From: Planctomycetota bacterium
GTDB taxonomy: Bacteria > Planctomycetota > UBA11346
Length of the DNA stretch: 64,000 nt
Assembly (NCBI GenBank): GCA_013816485.1
Contig: JACDEI010000012.1
Span: forward strand, 1 to 64,000
Direction of reading: 5' to 3'
A program made the position numbers and the translations under genes. The notes under the pieces were generated by a model. That model saw nothing but the letters and a program-made list of their open reading frames with translations, was not told the DNA's origin and made no database searches. Positions within the stretch are counted from its first letter, which is position 1. Every line of letters starts with the position of its first letter. Positions 44,038 to 52,659 of the stretch are shown here, piece by piece.

Positions 44038-45876
44038 ATGGCTACGCCCTCCCGTCCCGCTGCCCGCCGTTCGTCCACTGGCTCAGCCCGCCACGCTGCG
44101 GCGCCCGCCGCCAAGTCCGCGAAAGCGGCACGTCCGGCACCGACCACCGACGGTGATGACGACACGCCGAAGCCGACCCAGAGCCCGAGCGCGCGTTTCG
44201 CCCGTCCGCCGTCCAACCGTGTGCCGGTCAAACGTGGCGGCATGGGCATCGGCTTCTATGTCGTCGCCGCGCTGGCGGTGGTGGTGCTGATCGGGGTGTT
44301 CGCCCTCGGCCCGATCCGCCGCGGCATGGCGTTGTCCAAACTCGACGACTTCAAGAGCGACGCCGCCAATCCCGCGGCGCTCACCGCCGCCGATGTCTTC
44401 CTCGAACTCGCCTCCGACCAGCAGAGCCACGTCACCGCCGCGATCTATGGTGATCGCGGACCGGTCGAGGCGCAGGTCTACATGGCCAAGAAGCTCGCGC
44501 TGTTCACCTCGCTGGTACAGATTGCCGATCGTCCGCTGACTGGCGAAGCCAGCGGTCGTCCAACCACCAGCGTCGAACAGCGCACGCTGGCGGTGCAGGC
44601 CGCCGCCGAGGTCTACAACAGCGAGAATAACGCCAAGGACCTGCTGCCAGATCACCTGAAGGACTGGGCGCGCGATCCCGCCAGCCCGCGTGACCTGGCG
44701 CTGGCGTCGATGGCCCTGCTGGTGAAGGCCAAGGCCAAGGACACCTCCGACGTGCTGCACCAGGTGGCGATGGGCAAGGATGCCGATCCGGTGCGCGTCG
44801 CCGCGGCGATCGATGGCCTCGCTGAACTGGCTGAGACCAGCAACCTCGGCTTCCTCATCGGTCTGCTCACCGGTCCAGCGAGCGACCTCGCGCTGACTCG
44901 CCCGGCGCTCGCCTCCCGCATCATCGCGCTCGCGACGCCCGACCACCTGCCACGGGTGATGGAGCTGCTTGATCATCCCAAGGACCAGGTGCGCGCCATC
45001 GCCATCGCAACCCTGGGTGGCCCTGGGATGCGCATGTCGGACACCACCGGCGACCTGAAAAAACGCGAGGACCTCGGCAAGGCCATCGCCACCAAGCTGA
45101 CGCCGACCACACCGCCGGTCGAACTCGCCGCAGCGATCAAGGCCGTGCGTGGTCTGCGCCTGTTCGGCGCCCGCGACGCGATCACCGAACTGGCGAAGGA
45201 CGTCGACGCCCGCCAGTTGGAAGGCATCGATAAAGCCGTCATGGCCGAGATCCTGGGCAAATCCCTGATCAGCAGCCTGCCCGAACCTGAGCCGGCGAAG
45301 GACGGCAAGCCGAGCGCTGAAGACGAGATCGCCCGCCAACTGCGCAAAATGGGCGAGGAGTCGATCGTCAAACTGACCACCGGACTTGAAGACCCCGCGC
45401 TGCGTCCGGTCGCCGCCCAGGCGCTCGGACACATCCGCGACAAGACCTACCTGTCGCTGCGCGACTCGGTCGACAAACTCGCCGCGCACGGTGAGGAAGA
45501 CGTGTGCATGGACGCCTTGGTGATCATCGTGACCAAGACCTACCTGCGCGACGATGTCGCCAAGCAATGTGGCCGCGACAAGGCCAAGTGGCAGAAGTTC
45601 CTCGACGGCGATCGCCCACGTTTCGAACGCATCAAGGAAATCATCGACTGGATGGCCGCCAACGGCCAGTACCAGTTCATCAAGGACGGCAAGGAACGTC
45701 TGGCCAAGAGCCGCGACTACCTGACCCCGGCGTCGGAATTCGTCGACGGCCTGCTCAACGAACCGAAGTTCCTGCCGCCGCTTGGCCTGACCAAGGTGCG
45801 TATCGAAGGGCTGCGTCAGGACATGAAGATGCTGGGCATGAACGTGCGCAAAGCGTGGTCGGGCGCATTAGATTAA
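44038..45876 (+). CDS. Membrane-anchored HEAT-like protein, unknown
   Basis: The 612-residue protein has a basic, Ala/Pro/Ser-rich N-terminus (1-70), one transmembrane helix (about 73-95) and a large extracytoplasmic helical domain. Segments such as RVMELLDHPKDQVRAIAIATLGG and DPALRPVAAQALGHIRDK look like HEAT repeats. No family is certain. The start at 44038 was chosen because the upstream frame is unlikely sequence. Confidence 0.65.
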   Translation: MATPSRPAARRSSTGSARHAAAPAAKSAKAARPAPTTDGDDDTPKPTQSPSARFARPPSNRVPVKRGGMGIGFYVVAALAVVVLIGVFALGPIRRGMALSKLDDFKSDAANPAALTAADVFLELASDQQSHVTAAIYGDRGPVEAQVYMAKKLALFTSLVQIADRPLTGEASGRPTTSVEQRTLAVQAAAEVYNSENNAKDLLPDHLKDWARDPASPRDLALASMALLVKAKAKDTSDVLHQVAMGKDADPVRVAAAIDGLAELAETSNLGFLIGLLTGPASDLALTRPALASRIIALATPDHLPRVMELLDHPKDQVRAIAIATLGGPGMRMSDTTGDLKKREDLGKAIATKLTPTTPPVELAAAIKAVRGLRLFGARDAITELAKDVDARQLEGIDKAVMAEILGKSLISSLPEPEPAKDGKPSAEDEIARQLRKMGEESIVKLTTGLEDPALRPVAAQALGHIRDKTYLSLRDSVDKLAAHGEEDVCMDALVIIVTKTYLRDDVAKQCGRDKAKWQKFLDGDRPRFERIKEIIDWMAANGQYQFIKDGKERLAKSRDYLTPASEFVDGLLNEPKFLPPLGLTKVRIEGLRQDMKMLGMNVRKAWSGALD

Positions 45877-45897
45877 GCCAAAGACTCCCGAAGAAGA

Positions 45898-46020
45898 AAT
45901 CAAACAGGAGACGCAGAGACGCAGAGATCGGAGGAGGAGTCGAAAAGCCAATGCTGATCTATCGGCTTCGTTGCACCTCGCCTCTTCCCACCTCCGCGTC
46001 TCTGCGCCTCCTGTTTGATT
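45898..46020. repeat. Octamer-array element with 13-bp terminal inverted repeats
   Basis: AATCAAACAGGAG (45898-45910) and its exact complement (46008-46020) bound the element. Inside the left end are two ACGCAGAG units (45911-45926); inside the right end are the complementary GCGCAGAG and a partial ACGCGG. The core of about 65 bases has no gene. It lies between convergent genes. Confidence 0.88.
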
Positions 46021-46043
46021 CGTTTCTGCGTGCCCTCGGCAGG

Positions 46044-46481
46044 CTATTTGCCGTCGACGTTGCGCAGATCCTTCCCGTCGTACGGCGGGTAGTAGATGAA
46101 ATAGAATTCTGCCGCGTCGGAACCCAGGCGGTCGAGCTGATACGGCGAGCCACGCGGGATCTCGATGATATCGCCGGGATTCACGCTGCGCCATTTGCCG
46201 GCCAAACGCACATCGGCACGACCACCAAGCACCACCACGGTCAGATCGTGACGATCGTGCACGCGTGAATCGCTGCGTCCGGCCAAGCGGAAACCATGCA
46301 CGCTGGTGCCCGACCAAGTGTGCAGGGTCTTCATCGACTGGATCTGCTGCTGTTCCTTTTCACTCCACTCCACCGTGCGGTTGTCGAACCCAGGGGTGAG
46401 GATCTGCACGCGACCACCGCCACCGCAGCCGGTGATGAACAGCGGGATCAGCGCCAGGACGGCGGCGAGGCGATGGGACAT
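46044..46481 (-). CDS. Cupin-domain lipoprotein (second of a tandem pair)
   Basis: The 145-residue lipoprotein (lipobox FITGCG) carries a cupin fold (about 65-130: HDRHDLTVVVLGGRADVRL, then NPGDIIEIPRGSPYQL). Metal-ligand histidines are partly present (VHDRHD). It ends YYPPYDGKDLRNVDGK. It is a paralogue of the gene immediately upstream, seven bases away. The role may be binding of a small molecule at the envelope; the enzyme activity is unknown. Confidence 0.78.
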   Translation of the reverse strand: MSHRLAAVLALIPLFITGCGGGGRVQILTPGFDNRTVEWSEKEQQQIQSMKTLHTWSGTSVHGFRLAGRSDSRVHDRHDLTVVVLGGRADVRLAGKWRSVNPGDIIEIPRGSPYQLDRLGSDAAEFYFIYYPPYDGKDLRNVDGK

Positions 46482-46488
46482 GGTGACC

Positions 46489-46938
46489 TCAGGGTGACGG
46501 GAGCGGAATGGGCGGAACGGGCAGGTTGTCGAGGCCATCGTACGGCGGCGAGAAGATGGCGTAGACTTCGCTCGCGCCCGGTCCGGTGTTCTCGGCCCAA
46601 TGCACCACGCCACGCGGGATCTCCATCACGTCGCCGGGATGGACCTCGACCGTGTTCATGCCCAGGTGCAGACGCGCACTGCCCGACAGCAGCACCACCA
46701 CCAGATCATGGTCCTTATGGATGTGCGGTTGCTCAGCGCCCGCCAAACGGATGAGGCTGACGCTGGTTTCCTTGGTCGAGCGCAGGCGGCGCACCGCGAT
46801 GGGCTTGGCCTGTTCGGACTCCGACCACAACGGATTCACCGGATCGGGCAGCGTGGTGATGACACGACCACGCACTGGTGGCTGCGGCGACGAACAACCG
46901 ATGATGATCAGGGCACACGCCAGCAGAGCAATACGCAT
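46489..46938 (-). CDS. Cupin-domain lipoprotein (first of a tandem pair)
   Basis: This 149-residue lipoprotein (lipobox IIIGCS) has a cupin with PHIHKDHDLVVVLLSGSARL and HPGDVMEIPRGVVHWAEN, giving a good His-x-His...His metal set. The PPYDG word near the end is shared with its downstream paralogue, so the pair arose by duplication. Both would be anchored in a membrane facing the periplasm. Confidence 0.82.
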   Translation of the reverse strand: MRIALLACALIIIGCSSPQPPVRGRVITTLPDPVNPLWSESEQAKPIAVRRLRSTKETSVSLIRLAGAEQPHIHKDHDLVVVLLSGSARLHLGMNTVEVHPGDVMEIPRGVVHWAENTGPGASEVYAIFSPPYDGLDNLPVPPIPLPSP

Positions 46939-47033
46939 GGATGTGGGTTGTGCGGAACCCTTCCTGTATCAGCAACTGACGAAGCGGTACCCACCACAAC
47001 CTGCGCGACACACGCACGCTCCAGTCCAACGCC

Positions 47034-47116
47034 CCTGGGAGAGGCGAGCCCTAGCTCGCCTTGCGTTTATCGGCGATGCGCAAAGGCAAGGCGAGCTAGG
47101 GCTCGCCTCTCCCAGG
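47034..47116. repeat. REPIN: inverted pair of REP copies d and e
   Basis: Copy d (47034-47064, inverted) and copy e (47086-47116) are 31-base REPs that differ from the RAYT-locus copies by one base (CTAGGG instead of CTGGGG at the loop). A 21-base spacer separates them. The pair sits between the sulfatase stop and the cupin gene. Confidence 0.93.
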
Positions 47117-47128
47117 GGGTCGCCGGTG

Positions 47129-48643
47129 TCACTTCAGCGGCTGGTTGCCGAACACCGTCGGCGGCAGCTCCGCCGGCACCTTCAGTTCCTGCTTCAACCG
47201 CGCGAGGTCCGCACCCAACTCCTGCTGCGCCGCCGCATAGGCCGGATCGCCGTAGACGCTGCGCATTTCCGCGGGATCGCTGGTGCGGTCAAAGAGGTCG
47301 TAGTGGTCGGCGCCGACACCGAAGTAACGCACCAGTTTGTAACGATCGGTGATCACGCCTTCGTGGGGACGCACACGATGAGGCGAGGGATACTCGACGT
47401 ATTGGTAGAAGAACGCGGTGCGCCAGTCGGCTGGCGTCTGGCCTTTGAGCAACGGCACCAGCGAACGGCCTTGCATACGTTCCGGCGCGGCAACGCCCGC
47501 GACATCGAGCAGCGTCTGCGCCACGTCGAGCAACGAGACAATGCGGTCGTTCGTCGATCCGGCCTTCGCCACGCCCGGCCAACGCACGACGAACGGCGTG
47601 CGCAGCGATTCTTCGAAGATCCAGCGTTTGTCGAACCAGCCGTGTTCGCCGAGGAAAAAACCCTGATCCGAGGCATAGATGACAATGGTGTCATCCGCGA
47701 GACCTTCACGGTCGAGTTGTTCCAATACCGTGGCTACGCTCTCGTCGACGCTTTTCACGCACGCTAGGTAGTCGTGGAGGTAACGCTGGTATTTCCACTT
47801 GGTCAGCGCCTTACCGCTGAGGTTCGCCGCGCGGAATGCCGCGTTGCGCGGTTCATAGTATGCGTCCCATTCCTTGCGCTGCTCGCTGGTGAGCGACTTG
47901 GGCGGCACCAGCTTGAGGTCGCGTTCGGTCATCGTCACCTCCAACGACATGTCCTGGTCCTTCACCCCTGGGCCACGGTTGGCGTAGTCGTCAAAAAGAT
48001 TCGCTGGTTCCTCGTAAATGCGATCGTTGTCGAAGTTCAGGTGCCTGAGCGCCGGTTCCCATTCACGGTGCGGCGCCTTGTGTTGGCACATCAGCAAAAA
48101 CGGTTTGCTGCGATCACGCGTGCCGAGCCACTTCACTGTCTCATCAGTGATGATCTCGCTGACATAACCGTCGATTTTGATCTTCTCGCCGTTCCTGATC
48201 ATCGGCGGATTGTAGTAGATGCCCTGCCCAGGCAGGATCTGCCAGTGATCGAAGCCGGTGGGATCACTGCCCAGGTGCCATTTGCCGATGATCGCCGTCT
48301 GATAGCCCGCGCCTTGGAGCAGCTTGGGGAAGGTCGCCTGACTGGCGTCGAAACGCGAGTTGGTGTTGTTCCAGAAGCCGTTGATGTGCGCATAGGTGCC
48401 AGTCAGCACCGTCGCGCGGCTTGGCCCACAGATGGAGTTGGTCACCAGGCAGCGGTCGAAGCGCATGCCTTCCTTGGCGATGCGGTCGATGCCAGGGGTC
48501 TTCAGCAACTTGCGCGCATCGCCATAGGCGCTGATCGATTGGGTGGTGTGGTCGTCGCTGAAGAACACCACGATGTTCGGGCGCTTCGCTTCGCCTGCAG
48601 TGGCGGTGGCGATGGTCAGCAGCAGCAGGAACAGACGCGGCAT
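47129..48643 (-). CDS. Secreted sulfatase
   Basis: This 504-residue enzyme hydrolyses sulfate esters, probably of sulfated polysaccharides. It has a signal peptide (ending ATAGEA), metal ligands at D30-D31 (FFSDDH), and the formylglycine motif CGPSR with C72, which needs modification by an FGE-type enzyme not encoded in this window. Further family words are GKWHLG and EHGWFDKRW. Length is normal for family S1. Confidence 0.93.
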   Translation of the reverse strand: MPRLFLLLLTIATATAGEAKRPNIVVFFSDDHTTQSISAYGDARKLLKTPGIDRIAKEGMRFDRCLVTNSICGPSRATVLTGTYAHINGFWNNTNSRFDASQATFPKLLQGAGYQTAIIGKWHLGSDPTGFDHWQILPGQGIYYNPPMIRNGEKIKIDGYVSEIITDETVKWLGTRDRSKPFLLMCQHKAPHREWEPALRHLNFDNDRIYEEPANLFDDYANRGPGVKDQDMSLEVTMTERDLKLVPPKSLTSEQRKEWDAYYEPRNAAFRAANLSGKALTKWKYQRYLHDYLACVKSVDESVATVLEQLDREGLADDTIVIYASDQGFFLGEHGWFDKRWIFEESLRTPFVVRWPGVAKAGSTNDRIVSLLDVAQTLLDVAGVAAPERMQGRSLVPLLKGQTPADWRTAFFYQYVEYPSPHRVRPHEGVITDRYKLVRYFGVGADHYDLFDRTSDPAEMRSVYGDPAYAAAQQELGADLARLKQELKVPAELPPTVFGNQPLK

Positions 48644-48854
48644 GGGTGGCCTCCCAGGTATAGGTATGCGGAAGCACTCACGGCCTTACCGGGTTTCCCC
48701 CTGGGCGCGTTGACGCTTCCCAGGCCTCCGCTACGGTCCCCGCCCGAGCGGAACCCATGCACCCGATGACGACTACGCGAACTACTGGCTGAACCTGCCC
48801 CTTGGCAGGCCGCGTTGTCGTTTCCGCTCACACCAACACATTCACGAGGTCCCC
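48644..48854. other. Divergent region between sulfatase and thrS
   Basis: Contains the promoters of both genes and the thrS leader. I see no T-box or other riboswitch. GAGGT serves as thrS ribosome site at 48848-48852. Confidence 0.4.
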
Positions 48855-50861
48855 ATGTCCCAGTTTACGCTGCCCGACGGAAAAGTTCTGTCGTTCGATA
48901 AACCCGTTTCCGGTCGCGATGTCGCTCTGGCCATCGGCCCCGGTTTGGCCAAGAAGGCCATCGCGGTGAAACTTGACGGAGCCGAGATCCGCGATCTCGA
49001 CCGCATCATCGAACGCGATGCCAAGATCAGCATCATCACGGCGACCAACGAGAACCCCGACGCGCTGCACGTGCTGCGCCACTCCGCCGCTCACGTGCTG
49101 GCCGAGGCGATCTGCTCGTTCTACCCGAAGACGCGCCTGGCCTATGGTCCGTCGATCGAAGACGGTTTCTTCTACGACATGCAGATCCGCAACGCCGCGG
49201 ATGAAGCCGTGACGCTGACGGACGCCGACTTCGGCCGCGTCGAAGCGAAGATGAAGGAGATCGTCCAAGCCAACCGTCCGTTCACGCGCACGGACTACGC
49301 CTGCGACGTCGGCCTCGCCCGCACTGCGAACGACAAATACAAGCAGGACAACGCCGAGCGCGCCATCGCCAAGGGTTCGAAGTCGATCTCATTCTACTCG
49401 ACGGGTGCTCCTGGCGATCCCGCCTTCGGCGGAAAAGAGCCGTGGGAAGATCTGTGCGCCGGTCCACACGTGCCGAACACGGGTGTGCTTGGCGCGTTCA
49501 AAATCATGAGCGTCGCCGGTGCCTACTGGCACGGCGATCAGGCGAGCGATCAGCTCACGCGTGTCTACGGCACGTGTTTCGCCGACGACAAGGGCCTCAA
49601 GGCCCACCTCACGCGCATCGAGGAAGCCAAGAAACGCGACCACCGCAAGCTCGGCAAGGAGATGGACCTCTTCCACGTCGATGAGGAAAATCCCGGCCAG
49701 GTGTTCTGGCATCCCAAGGGCTGGTCGATCTACCGCGCGCTGGAAGATTACGTCCGCGCCAAGATCCGCGGTCACGGCTATGTCGAGGTGAAAACGCCGG
49801 CGATCATGCCGCAGTCGCTGTGGGAACGTTCCGGCCACTGGGCCAAGTACCGCGACAACATGTTCGTCACCGAGAGCGAGAAGCGCCACTTCGCACTCAA
49901 GCCGATGAACTGCCCAGGCCACATCGAGATTTTCAAGCAGGGCCTCAAGAGCTACCGCGACCTGCCGCTGCGCATGGCCGAATTCGGCGCCTGCACGCGC
50001 AACGAAGTCAGCGGCGCGCTGCACGGCATCATGCGTGTGCGCGGCTTCGTCCAGGACGATGCGCACATCTTCTGCACCGAGGCCCAGATCCCTGGGGAGG
50101 TCGCGTCGTTCTGCGCCTTGCTGAAAGAGGTCTACGCCGACTTCGGCTTCGGCGATGACCGCGTGATCGTCAAGTTCAGCACGCGCCCAGCGCTGCGCGT
50201 CGGTGACGACGCCACGTGGGATCGCGCTGAAGCAGCGCTCGCCGACGCCTGCAAACAGGCTGGCTTGGCCTACGCGGTGGCTCCCGGTGAAGGCGCGTTC
50301 TACGGCCCCAAGTTGGAGTTCACGCTGGTCGACGCCCTCGGCCGTCACTGGCAGTGCGGCACCATCCAGGTCGATTACCAGCTGCCATCACCGGAACGCC
50401 TCAACGCCACCTTCGTCGGTGAAGACGGCCAGAAGCACCACCCGGTGATGCTGCACCGCGCCATCCTCGGCTCACTCGAACGTTTCGTCGGCATCCTGAT
50501 CGAACACTTCGCCGGCAAGTTCCCGCTGTGGCTGGCACCCGAGCAGATCCGCCTGCTGCCGATCACCGATGAGCAGATTCCCTACGCCGAGAACGTGGTG
50601 AAGCAGCTCTGCGACGCCGGCATCCGCGCCACGCTCGATCGCACACCGGACAAACTCGGCGCCAAGATCCGCCTCGCGCGCAACGATCGCGTGACGTATT
50701 TCGGCGTCATCGGCGGCCAGGAAGTCACCGACGAGACCATCGCCCTGCAGGCGCAGAACGGCGACAAAGTCGGGACGTTCCCGGTCGATGATGTCATCGC
50801 ACGCATGCTCGAAGAGATCGCCGAGAAGAAGCTGCCGGTGCAGGCCGCCGCGGCGGGCTGA
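48855..50861 (+). CDS. thrS: Threonyl-tRNA synthetase
   Basis: The 668-residue enzyme charges tRNA-Thr. Domain order is TGS (1-62), editing domain with HSAAHVLAEA (His-x3-His) and the later Cys/His site (AGPHV), class II catalytic core and anticodon-binding domain. Core motifs include MNCPGHIEIF and RMAEFGACTRNEVSGALHGIMRVRGF. Zinc ligands C, H and H are in place. A good GAGGT precedes the ATG. Confidence 0.97.
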   Translation: MSQFTLPDGKVLSFDKPVSGRDVALAIGPGLAKKAIAVKLDGAEIRDLDRIIERDAKISIITATNENPDALHVLRHSAAHVLAEAICSFYPKTRLAYGPSIEDGFFYDMQIRNAADEAVTLTDADFGRVEAKMKEIVQANRPFTRTDYACDVGLARTANDKYKQDNAERAIAKGSKSISFYSTGAPGDPAFGGKEPWEDLCAGPHVPNTGVLGAFKIMSVAGAYWHGDQASDQLTRVYGTCFADDKGLKAHLTRIEEAKKRDHRKLGKEMDLFHVDEENPGQVFWHPKGWSIYRALEDYVRAKIRGHGYVEVKTPAIMPQSLWERSGHWAKYRDNMFVTESEKRHFALKPMNCPGHIEIFKQGLKSYRDLPLRMAEFGACTRNEVSGALHGIMRVRGFVQDDAHIFCTEAQIPGEVASFCALLKEVYADFGFGDDRVIVKFSTRPALRVGDDATWDRAEAALADACKQAGLAYAVAPGEGAFYGPKLEFTLVDALGRHWQCGTIQVDYQLPSPERLNATFVGEDGQKHHPVMLHRAILGSLERFVGILIEHFAGKFPLWLAPEQIRLLPITDEQIPYAENVVKQLCDAGIRATLDRTPDKLGAKIRLARNDRVTYFGVIGGQEVTDETIALQAQNGDKVGTFPVDDVIARMLEEIAEKKLPVQAAAAG

Positions 50862-50894
50862 TACCACCAGGGGCCAACGTCCACGCGACGTCTT

Positions 50895-50962
50895 TCCCTG
50901 GGGGCGTGGGCGGCCCGCCCGCGCTCGACGTTTTGCGCGGGCGGGCCGCCCACGCCCCCAGG
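50895..50962. terminator. Very long perfect hairpin after thrS
   Basis: A 29-bp perfect stem (50895-50923 with 50934-50962) closes a ten-base loop TCGACGTTTT, 33 bases past the thrS stop. No T-run follows, so it may be an unusual terminator, an RNA-stabilising structure or a palindromic mobile unit. Confidence 0.7.
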
Positions 50963-51031
50963 GTGAGCCACCGGTCGTCACAGCGTTCATTGTCGCGCGT
51001 TGATCGGCGGACTCCCACTCAAGATCGCCGC

Positions 51032-52531
51032 ATGCGCAACGCCACCCTGCTCGCTCTGTTCACGCTGCTAATCCCGCTGTCAGCAGCAGAAAATACCTGG
51101 CTCCCAGCATCGGCGCAGAAACTCCCCCGTTGGCGCGGCTTCAACCTGCTGGAGTGGTTCAACGTCGGCAACGCGCAAGCCTTCCGCGAGGAGGACTTCA
51201 AACTCATCAAGGAGCTCGGCTTCAACTTCGTACGCATCCCGATGGATTACCGCATCTGGATCACCGATGGCGATTGGGAGCAGATCAACGAGGAAAAGTT
51301 CGCCGAACTCGATCAAGCGGTGAAGTGGGGCGAACAGTACGGCCTGCACGTGTCGCTGAACTTCCACCGTGGACCGGGCTACACCGTCGCGCAGCCGCCG
51401 GAACCCAAGGTGCTGTGGACCGATGCCGACGCGCAACGGGTGTGCGCCAAGCACTGGGCCTTCGTGGCGAAACGTTACCGCGGGATTCCCAATGAACGCC
51501 TGAGCATCGACCTGCTCAACGAACCGGCGAACGTCGAGAGCGGGGTTTATGCCGCGGCGGCGAAGCTGCTGATCGCCGCCATCCGCGCCGAGGACCCTGC
51601 GCGCCTGATCATCTCCGACGGACTCGACTGGGGCAAAAAACCATGTTTTGAACTCGTCGCTGCCAACGTGGCGCAGGCCACGCGTGGTTACGCACCGTTC
51701 GAGGTCACCCACTTCCGCGCCGACTGGGTCGAGGGCTGGGAAAAGATGGCTCCGCCAGCGTGGCCGATGCCGCGCGTGGCCGGCGTCATGGGCGGCCCAG
51801 GAAAACCAGCGATGAACATGCCGCTGCGCGTTGATGGCCCGTTTACCACGGCGGCGAAACTCCGCCTGCGTGTCGGCACGGTGTCGGACCGCGGCAACCT
51901 GATCGTGAAAGCGGATGGCAAACCGCTGTGGGAACACGCCTTCATCTGCGGACCGGGTGACGGTGAATGGGCCGAGGCGATCTTCGTCGCCGAGTACAAG
52001 ATCCACCAGAACCGCTATGATCGCGATTACGTGGTCGACATTCCCGTCGGAACCCAGGCGGTGACGGTCGAGAACACCACCGGCGATTGGTTGTCACTGC
52101 GCGAGATCGGCATCGCCATCGCCGGTACCCGTGAAGCGGTGGCACCGACCACCGGCGAATGGAACGAACCGCCTGGGGTGCTGCGACTGACCACCCCCGA
52201 CAACGGCAATCCCATGCTGACCTCGACCGGTGGCCGCGATCGCGATTGGTTGTGGCGCACCGCGATCCTGCCGTGGAAGGAGCTCGAAGGGAAAGGTGTC
52301 GGCGTGATGGTCGGCGAATGGGGCGCGTTCGACCAGACGCCGCACGACATCACCCTGCGCTGGATGGAAGACTGCCTGATCAACTACCAGACGGCAGGCT
52401 GGGGCTGGGCGCTGTGGAACTTCCGCGGCGGCTTCGGACCGCTCGACAGCAACCGCAGCGACGTGATCTATGAGGACTGGAAGGGACACAAGCTCGACAG
52501 GAAGATGTTAGAGCTGCTGCAGCGCTACTGA
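51032..52531 (+). CDS. Glycoside hydrolase family 5, secreted
   Basis: This 499-residue enzyme has a signal peptide (about 1-19) and a GH5-type (beta/alpha)8 barrel. The acid/base is E164 in DLLNEPANV and the nucleophile E429 in VMVGEWGAF; RGFNLLEWFN and FVRIPMDYR are typical early strands. Between the catalytic residues lies an insert of about 150 residues (about 255-365) that reads as a beta-sandwich (KLRLRVGTVS, DYVVDIPVGTQAVTVEN), probably carbohydrate-binding. It would act on a beta-glucan or beta-mannan; specificity is not readable. The start is chosen for the signal peptide. Confidence 0.85.
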   Translation: MRNATLLALFTLLIPLSAAENTWLPASAQKLPRWRGFNLLEWFNVGNAQAFREEDFKLIKELGFNFVRIPMDYRIWITDGDWEQINEEKFAELDQAVKWGEQYGLHVSLNFHRGPGYTVAQPPEPKVLWTDADAQRVCAKHWAFVAKRYRGIPNERLSIDLLNEPANVESGVYAAAAKLLIAAIRAEDPARLIISDGLDWGKKPCFELVAANVAQATRGYAPFEVTHFRADWVEGWEKMAPPAWPMPRVAGVMGGPGKPAMNMPLRVDGPFTTAAKLRLRVGTVSDRGNLIVKADGKPLWEHAFICGPGDGEWAEAIFVAEYKIHQNRYDRDYVVDIPVGTQAVTVENTTGDWLSLREIGIAIAGTREAVAPTTGEWNEPPGVLRLTTPDNGNPMLTSTGGRDRDWLWRTAILPWKELEGKGVGVMVGEWGAFDQTPHDITLRWMEDCLINYQTAGWGWALWNFRGGFGPLDSNRSDVIYEDWKGHKLDRKMLELLQRY

Positions 52532-52659
52532 ATCGCGGTTGGCCTTCGTCTGACAGGGCGCTTGGCATCCTTTGCGCTCTGCCTCGATGCCGGGAGAGGA
52601 TCCGCTCCCTGCATCCTGTTCCGTCGGCCCACGGGGCCGTCGCGTTCCCCTGGAATCGC

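Noticed and set aside
48644..48854. T-box riboswitch upstream of thrS
   Set aside because: No T-box sequence, specifier loop or antiterminator/terminator pair is visible.
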